A stretch of DNA of 33,296 nucleotides from Scytonema tolypothrichoides VB-61278. GTDB lineage: Bacteria > Cyanobacteriota > Cyanobacteriia > Cyanobacteriales > Nostocaceae. The stretch covers positions 37,320 through 70,615 of the forward strand of contig NZ_JXCA02000002.1 of NCBI RefSeq assembly GCF_000828085.3, given 5' to 3'. Shown one piece after another: positions 1 to 8,238 of this stretch (its first letter is position 1; each line of letters begins with the position of its first letter). A program made the translations under genes and the position numbers. The notes below the pieces were generated by a model. The model had not been told where the DNA came from. It was given only the letters and a program-made list of their open reading frames with translations, and did not search any database.

Positions 1-495
1 GCTAAGGCTAAGGGAAACCCTCCCGCAGCACTCGTCTCACCGTTCACGTTTGCTCGCTTCCTTCAAGATTGTTTTCGGTTGTCAGTCACCCTTCGGGTTC
101 GCAGTCGCTACAACGGGGGGAACCCCCGCAACGCGCTGCGAACCGCTTCGCTAAAACTGGTTTGAAATGAGATTTCGCTACATTATCTGTAGATATGCTC
201 AAATTCTCAATCAGATTGTTACTTGACTACTTAAAGTATAGATAAATACTTATATTTGGCTGAATCATCCCGCATTTATGCAACGCCCATTTTGCTTATG
301 TCGTTGGTTTTACATGAAATTTACCAAAATGATGCACATATCTTGGTCAAAAAGAAGCATAGACTAGATATGATCATGGGTGTGTCAAGGGTTTTTAGTG
401 CAAGATTTTACGAGCTAAGGTTGTTTAGCTGTTGAGAATCCCGTTGCCTTTGGAAATGAGATTCTCAAAGTCCTACAAATTCCGAAATCACTAAC
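1..495. other. Intergenic region with a GC-rich dispersed repeat at 1-175
   Basis: No gene is supported here. Positions 1-175 are GC-rich and contain short complementary runs (for example the GGGG/CCCC block around 113-128) in the style of the extragenic repeats seen again near 27960-28140 and inside the WD40 pseudogene. Positions 175-495 are AT-rich leader for the glycosyltransferase that starts at 496; I see no convincing promoter or ribosome binding site. Confidence 0.5.
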
Positions 496-1614
496 ATGAG
501 CGTCTTGAAATACCACATAGCTTTATGCCCTTCATGTGACCTAGAAGCGATAGCCCAAAATGCCCAAGCAGGAAAAAATCCCCGGCATGCAATCTGCGAT
601 CTGAGTCAACTTTTGGGAGCAACGATTCATCAACCAGCAGGCGAACTCGTGCTGCCCATAGATAAAATACGTGCAAAGATTATTGGTCATCCTGAACACT
701 GGGCTTTAGCGCGCAAGTTATCCTTCGAGCTTCAAGAAAATGATATCATATATTGCACTGGTGAACACATTGGCTTTCCGATTGCCGCACTTTGCGCTGC
801 AAAACAGAAGCGATCAAAAATTATTGTTCTTGTGAACAATATTAACCGACCACGAGGTTATTTAGCGTTGAAGCTGTTTGGGCTAGCAAACCGGATTGAT
901 TTATTTGTAACAACCACCACCACTCAAGCTGAATTCCTTCGTCACTATCTGCGCTTAAGTGAAAACCAAGTTTATCTACTTCCTTCACTACCTATAGATA
1001 CATCCTTCTTCACACCGGGACCGACTTCACCAAACAAGTCGCGTCCAATTATTAGTAGTGGAGGTTTGGAGAAACGGGACTATAGAACTCTGGCTCATGC
1101 TACTCAAGATTTGGATGTGGATGTGAAGATTTGCGCTTTTTCGCGTAACACAACTGCACGAAGACGGACATTTCCAAAAGTCATACCAAGTAATATGTCG
1201 TTTCGCTTCTACGAGTGGTGTGAGTTATTACAACTTTACCGCGATTCCGACATAGTTGTCTTAAGTCTTTTTGAAAATAATTACCAAGCTGGACTCACCA
1301 CTTTGTTTGAAGCTATGGCTTGTCGGCGACCTGTAATAATCACTCGCTCGCCAGGAATGATTAGTGAACTGATTGACTCAGGTATTATCACTGGTGTCAA
1401 TCCCTGTGACCCCGTCGGGTTGAAGCAAGCAATCCAAGACCTTTTAAACGATTCTCAAAAAGCTGAAATTCTGGCTCACAGAGGTTATGAACTGATGCAC
1501 AACCAACACAATCATGAAAAGTATGTTCAACTTTTGGGGACAAAATTTCTTTCCACATTTGGAGGCAGAAAAAACTTGTCAGCTTCGTTCAAGGAAGTTC
1601 AAAATTCCAAATGA
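496..1614 (+). CDS. Glycosyltransferase, GT4-like (group 1)
   Basis: A 372-residue protein whose C-terminal half carries the GT4 nucleotide-sugar binding pattern: residues about 263-285 read as a strand, then NNYQAGLTTLFEAMACRRPVI, which corresponds to the family's E-x7-E region (here the first acidic position is replaced by Q-A-G). The N-terminal half resembles the acceptor-binding Rossmann domain. Members transfer sugars to lipids or polysaccharide intermediates in the cytoplasm or at the inner membrane face. No signal peptide or membrane segment is visible. It stands alone, with about 350 bases before the next gene, so the acceptor cannot be inferred. The ATG at 496 is the first in-frame start but lacks a clear ribosome binding site. 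Confidence 0.8.
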   Translation: MSVLKYHIALCPSCDLEAIAQNAQAGKNPRHAICDLSQLLGATIHQPAGELVLPIDKIRAKIIGHPEHWALARKLSFELQENDIIYCTGEHIGFPIAALCAAKQKRSKIIVLVNNINRPRGYLALKLFGLANRIDLFVTTTTTQAEFLRHYLRLSENQVYLLPSLPIDTSFFTPGPTSPNKSRPIISSGGLEKRDYRTLAHATQDLDVDVKICAFSRNTTARRRTFPKVIPSNMSFRFYEWCELLQLYRDSDIVVLSLFENNYQAGLTTLFEAMACRRPVIITRSPGMISELIDSGIITGVNPCDPVGLKQAIQDLLNDSQKAEILAHRGYELMHNQHNHEKYVQLLGTKFLSTFGGRKNLSASFKEVQNSK

Positions 1615-1971
1615 TGAATTCCAAATGATCAATCCAAAAGACCCCTGCACTAAAAGACTTTAGCTATTAGCCATAGGTTAGAAACCTATGGGGGTTATTA
1701 GCACCGAGTGCAAGGTATCGGTTCATCGGATTCAAATTATTTTGTTTCATCTGTTGCATCAAGTCATTTGAAGTCTGATCGCTGGCTGACGGCGATCACA
1801 ACTTCGGTGTCTTGTCCAAACTTCTTGACAGAGCTTTGACGCAATCTGCAGAACCGCTATGCGTCTCTGGGCTTTGTGCTGAAATCTTTGTAAAAATTGT
1901 TCTTTAGATGTATATTAAGACTAAGGAAAATAAGATGCGTAAAATTACTTAATTGTAAATTTTAATTAACC
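1615..1971. other. Intergenic region with a small hairpin
   Basis: No gene seen. A hairpin with perfect 9-bp arms CCATAGGTT (1671-1679) and AACCTATGG (1683-1691) and a 3-base loop lies 57 bases after the glycosyltransferase stop; there is no T-run after it, so it is more likely a dispersed repeat than a rho-independent terminator. The region just before 1972 is AT-rich and may hold the promoter of the next gene. Confidence 0.45.
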
Positions 1972-3555
1972 GTGGAACAACTACTGGAAGCTTTAGGACG
2001 AATTCTCCAAGACAAGCCCCTTGGTTCCATTCAGCGGTTTGTACTTCATCAATCATGGCTAGGAAAAACTTACAGTGAAATGGCGAAAGGCTCAGGCTAC
2101 GGTAGCGACTACATTAAGGAAGTTGGCTCGCAGTTGTGGCAAGACCTTTCAGAAGCACTTGGCGAAAGGGTAACCAAAAAAAATCTCCATCTAGTTTTGA
2201 GTAGATTCCACCAAGATAAGATTGTTCAGCACAACGAGCAGCCCTTCGACTACGCTACTTCGGCTTATCTCGACTCCGCTCGATACAAGTCGCTCAGTAC
2301 AAGTCAGGGTAAACCCCAACAAGAGTTTCAAGCACACTTTGGTGGACAAAAAAGTTCTCTAGATTTAGTCACAGTGACGAAGCCAGACTTTCCAGGTGAT
2401 CCTCTACCACTGGCTTCTCCTTTCTACGTCAATCGCCCTCCACTTGAAGAAGTTGCTTGTGCAGAAATCATGCAACCAGGTTGCTTGCTTCGTATCAAAG
2501 CACCCAGAAAGATGGGAAAAAGTTCGCTCCTGAACAGAATGATTTTTCACGCTCAGGTACAGGGTTATAAAACCGTTTCTTTAGATTTCCAGGAAGCTGA
2601 TGAAGCCGTTTTTGCATCGATAGAGAAGTTTTTGCGTTGGTTCTGCATCAATGTCAGCAGACAGCTGAACCTGCCCCCCAATCTGGATGATTTTTGGGAT
2701 GCAGAGATGGGCAGCAAGGTGAGCTGCAAAATCTATTTCGAGGGGTATGTGCTGCAATCTATTGAGAATAATGCAGTCGTCTTGGCTTTGAATGAAGTCA
2801 ATCGGGTTTTTGAACATCCCAAAATTGCCCAAGACTTCTTGCCAATGCTGCGATTTTGGCACGAGGTGGCAAAACAAGATAGTATCTGGCAAAAATTGCG
2901 TTTAGTGGTGGTTCACAGCACAGAAATCTATATTCCGCTCAAGCTTAATCAATCTCCTTTCAATGTTGGGCTGACAGTCTCACTACCACCATTTACTCTC
3001 AAGCAAGTACAGCATTTAGCACAATGCTATGGAATAAATTGGGCAGCAAACGAGCAAGGGGCAAAACGCCTGACACCGTTACAAACAATGATGGGAGGGC
3101 ATCCCTATCTAGTGAGTCTTGCGCTTTATCATATGTGTCAGGAAGAGGTGACGCTGGAAGAGTTATTACAAACAGCTCACACACTCGGTGGAATTTATAG
3201 TCAACATCTCAGAGAACTTTTAACCATACTCCAAGCTGATCCACAACTGATGTCGGCTATGGAACAGGTTGTGATAGCTAATGAGAGAATGCAGTTCGAT
3301 GCGATCCTCCCTCTGGGAGGATCGCTTTGCGCCATCGCTGCTTACAAGCTAGAAAGCATGGGTTTGGTTCAACTAGATGGTAATCAAGCAAAACCAAGTT
3401 GCGAGTTGTATCGTCTTTTCTTTAGCCAACAGCTTGGAAAGCAAAATAGCGCTAGGAATAGTTTGAAGTCGTTGAAGGAAGAACAACGAAAATCCGGCGT
3501 TGCTGAACCAAAATATGAATTAACTCACATCTTGCACCAACAAAAATTGATGTAA
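1972..3555 (+). CDS. vMAP/AAA-like domain protein (AAA_35 type)
   Basis: A 527-residue protein starting at GTG. Residues 1-75 match the helix-turn-helix-like N-terminal domain common in cyanobacterial vWA-MoxR-associated proteins (motif around SYGSDYIKEVGSQLWQDLSE). Residues from about 140 form an AAA-like P-loop ATPase: the Walker A-like APRKMGKSSLL lies near residue 177. The Walker B-like strand near residue 265 reads VVLALNEVNRVF, where the family usually has aspartates (LDEVDR). Such proteins are thought to act in signalling or conflict systems, but no partner gene is adjacent. Two stretches look inserted: a repeat-like linker (nt 2242-2304) and a 30-bp palindromic in-frame segment at 3301-3330. 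Family assignment is firm, function is not known. Confidence 0.82.
   Translation: MEQLLEALGRILQDKPLGSIQRFVLHQSWLGKTYSEMAKGSGYGSDYIKEVGSQLWQDLSEALGERVTKKNLHLVLSRFHQDKIVQHNEQPFDYATSAYLDSARYKSLSTSQGKPQQEFQAHFGGQKSSLDLVTVTKPDFPGDPLPLASPFYVNRPPLEEVACAEIMQPGCLLRIKAPRKMGKSSLLNRMIFHAQVQGYKTVSLDFQEADEAVFASIEKFLRWFCINVSRQLNLPPNLDDFWDAEMGSKVSCKIYFEGYVLQSIENNAVVLALNEVNRVFEHPKIAQDFLPMLRFWHEVAKQDSIWQKLRLVVVHSTEIYIPLKLNQSPFNVGLTVSLPPFTLKQVQHLAQCYGINWAANEQGAKRLTPLQTMMGGHPYLVSLALYHMCQEEVTLEELLQTAHTLGGIYSQHLRELLTILQADPQLMSAMEQVVIANERMQFDAILPLGGSLCAIAAYKLESMGLVQLDGNQAKPSCELYRLFFSQQLGKQNSARNSLKSLKEEQRKSGVAEPKYELTHILHQQKLM
3301..3330. repeat. 30-bp palindromic in-frame insert in the AAA-like gene
   Basis: GCGATCCTCCC (3301-3311) and GGGAGGATCGC (3315-3325) are perfect 11-bp inverted arms around a TCT loop, followed by TTTGC. 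It adds ten codons (ILPLGGSLCA preceded by Ala) between a Phe-Asp and an Ala-Ile-Ala-Ala-Tyr-Lys run that would otherwise read through as a normal family C-terminal helix. The surrounding frame is kept on both sides. Confidence 0.7.
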
Positions 3556-3678
3556 TTGTATTACTCAGTATTCAAATAAAACCCTTGATTTGGCGATAAA
3601 AGTCAATAAAAACTAGATAGCTTTATCGCGCATATTTTTATATTGTCTGGGTTTATACGGAGATGCGCAAGATCTGAG

Positions 3679-3912
3679 TTAAGCGATCGCCGCAAGCCTG
3701 CGGGCGCATAGCGCCTGCAGCGCCACTGCTCCATACTTCAGATAATGTATTACCAACCGAATTGAACACTTAAGCATTTCTTCTGATTTAGAGTAACAAA
3801 AAGTTTTACGATGTAGTCGAGCGAGATAATGTCTTAAACGGCTGTTTTCTCCTTCAACCCAAGTCAAGTACGTTTTACTAACGATGTGGTCTTCATTGCT
3901 AATAAAACACTG
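3679..3912 (-). pseudogene. IS1-family transposase C-terminal fragment
   Basis: The minus strand, entering around 3912, encodes a run with SNEDHIVSKTYLTWVEGEN then SRLRHYLARLHRKTFCYSKS, which is the C-terminal part of cyanobacterial IS1-type InsB-like transposases. The upstream two thirds are missing: the frame runs directly into the 3' end of the transposase gene that stops at 3899. The last codons before the stop (3679) run through a GCGATCGC-rich repeat, so the natural end is probably altered as well. This is a remnant with no expected activity. Confidence 0.8.
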
Positions 3913-5043
3913 ATGGAGTTGAAATCCTCGCTAAAATTCCTCCCATAGCTTGTGCAACTCTACCGGGTGTTAATTTAGTAATTGGTTTTTGCCACGGAAC
4001 CGGGTACAGGTTGACGATATCACGGGCAAGCCACAACTCCCAACTCATTAGAGGCATTAAATCACTCCATCGGTCGCATTGTTCTGGAGTTGAGAGCTTG
4101 GGAACAGTCCAATGTAACCGTTGTTTTGCAAATCGATACCAATGATCGACTGCAAATCTTCGCAAGTAGAGTTTCCAAGTTTCAGATAACGGTGGCATTT
4201 CGTGTCCGACAAACGCCAACCACATTGGTGTTGCTCCTGGTAAGGAGCCATCGGAATTCAGGCGTTCAACAAGTATTATCGACATTGAATAACTTGGAGC
4301 TTTACGAAAATGCTTTTTATGCCAAACTCGAATTCGTGCCCTTCCAATTTGGGTATCTTCTTCCTCAATGATTTGTGTGGGTTCTCCCCAAGTACTTGAA
4401 TCATTCAGTATAAAATTACTACCGTGAACTCGCGGCTTTCCCCGACCTGAATATTCTGGTGGTTCCCCCCACAAGCATAAGTTTGAACGTAATCGCATGA
4501 GTTTATCCGCGTTGATACCCGCAGTTTTGATAACAAATGGCGCACACCCGTACTCGATATCCCACAATGTTAACGGTCGAGATGGTAAGTTTTGACACAC
4601 TTGTCGTAGTTGCCACACAGCTTTATCAATTGGATTTTCCCAACTCGTAATTCGCTCATTTCTTAACGGTAACGCCCAACTTCCCTCTGTTTGAGGTACC
4701 CAAGCAATTGTGCTGTATCCATACCCTGATGTCACTGGACGACCTCCAAACCCACCTTGGGTATAATGCTCGTAAGTTCGTTCTTTGAGAGTTTTAGCAT
4801 CAGGTCTCGACCATGCAGTGTGGTCACCTGCAAGGATGATACGCCCTTGTTTCGGTATTTGTTCAATGTAAAGTCGCATCAACTTGTTTCGCTGCGGTCT
4901 GGTATCTTGTATCGCCTCGTAAATGCTTGACCATTTACGTTGAAAGACAGGACAAAGTGATAGGTCTGCCAAACTATAGGCGTTGCGTGTCAAAAGCACC
5001 GCATCCATTAGTTCAAATGTTGCATCTTTTGCCTTGCATAAAA

Positions 5044-5054
5044 GATTGTACGCC
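5044..5054. repeat. Target-site duplication, left copy (11 bp)
   Basis: GATTGTACGCC directly before the left inverted end of the IS4-family element; the identical 11 bases follow the right end at 6935-6945. Length fits IS4-family insertions (10-13 bp). Confidence 0.9.
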
Positions 5055-5813
5055 GAATGGCACTAAGAAAAGCAGAAAGCTATACGAGGTAAGGATTCCA
5101 ACTTTTAATCAATGAGTAGTGATTGGGGGGGAGCAACGCAACTTTGTGAGATGACCTCATAATCAAGTGCGATCGCTACCGCATCAGACACAGCGAAATG
5201 GATGGAGATCCTGATGCACGGGTTGTCGAAAAATTCTTTAGGTAGGAAAAGCTTACTCATTCATGAAATACTTTCTTTGAGACGAGCAAGCATACTTTAC
5301 CGATACTACTATGACAAATCGTGTGATAATCCTCAAGGATAAATTTAATCAAAGTTTAGGATTACCTTTTAAAGAACTGTTACCATCGTCTGTAATTGGG
5401 CAAGCACTCAAAGAGCTAAAAATTAAATACAAGCAGCGATTATTTGACCCATTCGTAACGTTATGGGCATTTTTATCTCAGGTTTTAGATACTGATAAGA
5501 GTTGTCATAACGCCGTGAGTAAAATAATTGCGTATTTAGCAGGTCAAGGGGTAGAACTTCCATCAACTGATACAAGCGGCTATTGCCAAGCGTTTGGCAA
5601 GGATACCAGAAAAGCTGTTAGAAAAACTTTTTGGTAAGGCTGCACAAAATTTAGAAGAGAAAGTGACAACAGAATATTTATGGTGTGGTCGAAATGTCAA
5701 GGTCATAGATGGATCAACAGTATCAATGCCTGACACTGTAGAGAACCAGAAAGCATATCCTCAGCCCAAGACTCAAAAGCCGGGATGTGGATTTCCAATT
5801 GCAAAAATCGGTG

Positions 5814-5924
5814 ACGCATTGGGACAAAGAAATGGGGCAAGCCTTATTACTACGACACATCGAGGAGACAACACAGATCAACAAAACAAAGGCTTGCCCC
5901 ATTTCTCCAGTTATTCCCCCGGTG
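5814..5924. repeat. Palindromic in-frame insert, copy 1 (111 bp)
   Basis: Inserted between AAAATCGGTG and TGATATTTAG of the transposase, with the short sequence CGGTG present on both sides. It begins ACGCATTGGGAC and has perfect 18-bp inverted arms at 5828-5845 and 5889-5906 around a 43-base loop. The length is 37 codons and it is open in the transposase frame, adding residues DALGQRNGASLITTT and onward to SSYSPG. No gene of its own is visible. Confidence 0.8.
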
Positions 5925-5948
5925 TGATATTTAGTTTAGCGACGGGTG

Positions 5949-6056
5949 ACGCATTGTCCCCTAGAAATTGGTCAGCCTTTGTTTTGTTGATTTGTGGGTG
6001 CAGACGGGTACTCGTTGTAATAAGGCTGACCAATTTCTTCGTGTTAGACCCTCGTG
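5949..6056. repeat. Palindromic in-frame insert, copy 2 (108 bp)
   Basis: Inserted 25 bases after copy 1, after GCGACGGGTG, and ending with CTCGTG before CAGCTGTTGC. It starts with the same ACGCATTG and has perfect 17-bp arms at 5963-5979 and 6022-6038 around a 42-base loop. The loop is a diverged reverse complement of the copy 1 loop (shared AAATCAACAAAACA-type run and ATTAC end). Length is 36 codons, open in the host frame. Confidence 0.8.
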
Positions 6057-6934
6057 CAGCTGTTGCTTTAGTTATCGACGTTTTGAACACTCATGATATT
6101 CAACTCGCACGCGTTTACTCTATCAGTTTCTTAATCCTTTAGATATTCTTTTAGGGGATAGAGCTTTTTGCGCTTATGCCGATATGGTTGCTATAAAAAA
6201 CATCAATTGTGATGCCGTCTTCCGTAAGCATCAAGCTCGAAAAACGTCCATGCATAAAGGAAAAATTGTTGGAGACTGTGACAAGTTGGTAACTTGGTAT
6301 AAACCGAAAAAATGCCCACTAGGATTAAGTGAATTAGAATTTGCTGCACTGCCTCCTACTTTAATTGTACGAGAAATTTACTACTACATCTTCATTGCTG
6401 GTTTTCGCACAGAAAGAGTCAGTTTAATCACTACTCTATTAGATACAACAACTTATTCTACCCTAGAAATTGTTAGGCTTTACGGTAAACGTTGGGATGT
6501 TGAATTAGATTTCAGACATCTTAAAACTACCTTAGGCATGGATGTTTTACGATGTAAAACACCTTCTATGGTACGCAAAGAAATTTATGTTTATTTACTT
6601 GCCTACAATCTGCTTCGTAGCTTGATGTGGTCGGCTGGTACTACTTACGGTACTCCTCCGTTAAGTTTATCGCTCCAAGGCACTCGCCATCATTTAAATA
6701 ACTTTATTCCCGAATTGCTAGCCGCAACTTCAAAGCAACGTTACCTAATTTATCGCACTTTACTCAAAGTTATTGTTCACAAAGCAGTTCTCCATCGCCC
6801 TGCTAGAAGTGAAGCACGAGTTCGTAAACGTCGTCCTAAAGCTTACCCGTTGATGACCAAACCCCGTCAGGAATTACGCAAGCAATTGCAAACTGCTTAA
6901 ACCACAAGTGTTTCGGCTTTTCTTAGTGCCATTC

Positions 6935-6945
6935 GATTGTACGCC
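6935..6945. repeat. Target-site duplication, right copy (11 bp)
   Basis: GATTGTACGCC, identical to 5044-5054, immediately after the right inverted end of the IS4-family element. Confidence 0.9.
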
Positions 6946-7074
6946 GCTTGACGAAAGTCTTTAAGTTGGGTAAGAAAATCCATAACAACGGTTGTTGAGA
7001 GTGGGTAACGCTTCTCTCATCTTCCGTTACTGGGAGTCTGCCTCAAATACAGGCTCCTTTTCTTTTTCGATTAC

Positions 7075-7145
7075 TAGACCTCTGCGAAAATGGCTATGAA
7101 ACCTTTACGGCGCTTGCACTAAAAATCGATTTTCAAAGAGGTCTA
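7075..7145. repeat. MITE-like short inverted-repeat element
   Basis: TAGACCTCTGCGAAAAT at the left and ATTTTCAAAGAGGTCTA at the right are inverted copies with two or three mismatches around about 35 bases of non-coding sequence. A TA dinucleotide sits at each end, as left by IS630/Tc1-type or IS5-type movement. No transposase is inside, so it would depend on one elsewhere. Confidence 0.6.
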
Positions 7146-8078
7146 CTGATGTGCAGTCTTTGAAATCAATTTTTTTGAGCCAGTTGCAGCGCAGCGGTGA
7201 CTGCTCGCTTTATATGCTTGGGGATACACCCAAAATCTTTGTAGCGACCGGTCAGCAACTGGCATCGGGGGGAGTCCTGAGGGGGCGCGTTAGCCCCCTC
7301 GCGCAACTTGGACTCACACGAAAAGTCTTTGAGTGTGCGATGTTACACAGCGCCTGCCCCCAAGGCGATAAGCCAGAGGCTTGACGCTCCGCGTATCGCA
7401 ATTCCTTGAAGTTGAACCAATTCGGCACGCCCCATAGCCCATCTTAGCTTTCACAACAAGTATGCCTTTTTTTGTACAATGCCACTCACTTTCTTTACCC
7501 CCTTCCCAAGGTGGTCATTTGTCTCCTACGTTGGCACTTATCCCTGTGCATCAACCCTAGACTGGACTTCATTTTTTTATACCTGTACATTCGTCCTGGC
7601 TTTTAGTGCATTTGAATTCAAGAGCCTGCGATCGCCTGCCTTAGTCTAAACTCCAGTCCTAATGACTAATGACTAAGGACTGCCTTCACTAGTTAACTTT
7701 ATTTATACCGATCTACTTACAACTTTCTATTTCACACCTTCACTAGAGCGATATCTTGAGCCATCAGGCATAATCGCACCTTCTATGAAAGCACCACTCA
7801 GTTCCGAAAGACTCACTTTAGCACCTTTGTCGCCAAACAAAAGAAAAGCAGTTTAGCTAACTTGCTTTGTGGTGGAATTAATATCAAAAAAGCCATATTT
7901 TGTGCTAACACAAACTTGTCTAACTTCATTGGCATTTATTCCTCTTTTGTTCCAATAAATTTTTGTTTTCAGTCAATTTTGAGCCAACAAGCAGGGGATA
8001 ACGTTAATAATACCTTGACTGAAAGTATTCCTTTGCTGAGAGCCAATGCCTAACTATACTTTTTGCCAGTAAACAAAA
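7145..8078. other. Long gene-poor stretch with repeats and remnants
   Basis: About 930 bases without an intact gene. It contains a strong GC hairpin, GAGGGGGC/GCCCCCTC (7279-7286 and 7293-7300), a heptamer run TAATGACTAATGACTAAGGAC near 7660-7680, and a pentapeptide-protein remnant on the minus strand (separate entry). A 77-codon plus-strand frame at 7151 spans the hairpin and resembles no family I know, so I do not call it a gene. Confidence 0.4.
7727..7857 (-). pseudogene. Pentapeptide-repeat protein C-terminal remnant
   Basis: The minus strand reads GAKVSLSELSGAFIEGAIM then PDGSRYRSSEGVK and a stop at 7727. The A/S-x-L-x-x spacing followed by an IMPDG tail is the usual end of cyanobacterial pentapeptide-repeat proteins. 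Upstream the frame meets a stop within about 15 codons, so the repeat-rich body is missing. Probably a gene fragment left by rearrangement in this insertion-rich area. Confidence 0.5.
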
Positions 8079-8109
8079 AGCTCTCTTGCTATTGACGAAC
8101 AAGAGAGCT
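8071..8109 (-). terminator. Rho-independent terminator of the O-methyltransferase gene
   Basis: On the minus strand a perfect 10-bp stem CAAGAGAGCT (arms 8100-8109 and 8079-8088) with an 11-base loop is followed directly by TTTTGTTT. It lies about 130 bases past the stop at 8239, in the right orientation for that gene. Confidence 0.7.
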
Positions 8110-8238
8110 ACAGTGTGGTGTGAGGAGCAAACTGAATGTTTGCTTATATAAGTGTAGCAAACCAGATATGAAGTTTTGGTGATCAAGATCTTAAAATTAC
8201 CGTAATTTGACGCAATTGCCGTCCAGACAGTCTATGAA

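Larger units (their letters stand above)
5311..6900 (+). pseudogene. IS4-family transposase with two frameshifts and two in-frame inserts
   Basis: Three plus-strand pieces form one IS4-type transposase. The first (5311-~5592) gives the N-terminal domain ending in TDTSGYCQA. The frame then shifts near 5592 (probably loss of two bases in a GCGCG run) to continue as RIPEKLLEKLFGK and VIDGSTVSMPDT, the first catalytic Asp. The second frame runs through two palindromic inserts (5814-5924 and 5949-6056) and resumes GVIFSLATG and AAVALVIDVLNTHDIQLAR. A second shift near 6112-6116 leads to LLGDRAF (second Asp), then YGKRWDVELDFRHLK, a perfect Y-x2-R-x3-E-x6-K signature, ending at 6900. With two frameshifts it cannot make active transposase. 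Confidence 0.88.
5055..6934 (+). mobile_element. IS4-family insertion sequence, decayed
   Basis: The element is bounded by perfect 19-bp inverted ends starting GAATGGCACT (5055-5073 and 6916-6934), flanked by an 11-bp direct duplication. It is 1880 bp, of which about 219 bp are two secondary palindromic inserts, so the ancestral length was near 1660 bp. It encodes one plus-strand transposase with an IS4 YREK signature. It inserted into the 5' part of another transposase gene; the clean duplication shows a true transposition event and no later rearrangement of the ends. About 255 bases at the left end precede the transposase start and hold a GCGATCGC site but no gene. Confidence 0.9.
3899..6983 (-). 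pseudogene. DDE transposase (DDE_5/NF041680-like), split by an IS4 element
   Basis: The main part (5008 to 3899) encodes 369 residues of a DDE-type transposase with blocks such as ILAGDHTAWSRPDAKT (first catalytic Asp region), LTLWDIEYGCAPF and FAVDHWYRFAKQRLHW (the family's C-terminal acidic region). The true start lies across the inserted element: the minus strand from 6983 reads ATG then MDFLTQLKDFRQA up to 6946, and after skipping 6945-5055 continues AYNLLCKAKDATFELMDAVLL. The joined frame is exactly 398 codons (38 plus 1156 nt). The C-terminus ends abruptly in STPSVFY where sequence passes into the IS1 remnant, and it lacks the basic tail I expect for the family, so the 3' end is probably also truncated. 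Inactive in this state. Confidence 0.82.

Noticed and set aside
5814-6056. Integron attC sites
   Set aside because: Only one GTTRRRY-like core (GTTAGAC) is present near 6043 and no partner core or cassette gene; long perfect stems are not attC-like.
5594-6142. 182-codon frame as a separate gene starting at TTG 5594
   Set aside because: Its start falls in the middle of a transposase sequence that continues from the upstream frame; the break is a frameshift, not a gene start.
7151-7384. 77-codon plus-strand open frame
   Set aside because: It spans a GC-rich hairpin repeat, lacks family features and a ribosome binding site, and lies in mobile-element debris.
7858-7980. Small minus-strand peptide MPMKLDKFVLAQ upstream of the pentapeptide remnant
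   Set aside because: It has a Shine-Dalgarno-like AGAGGAA but only 40 codons, no family resemblance, and is in a different phase from the remnant.
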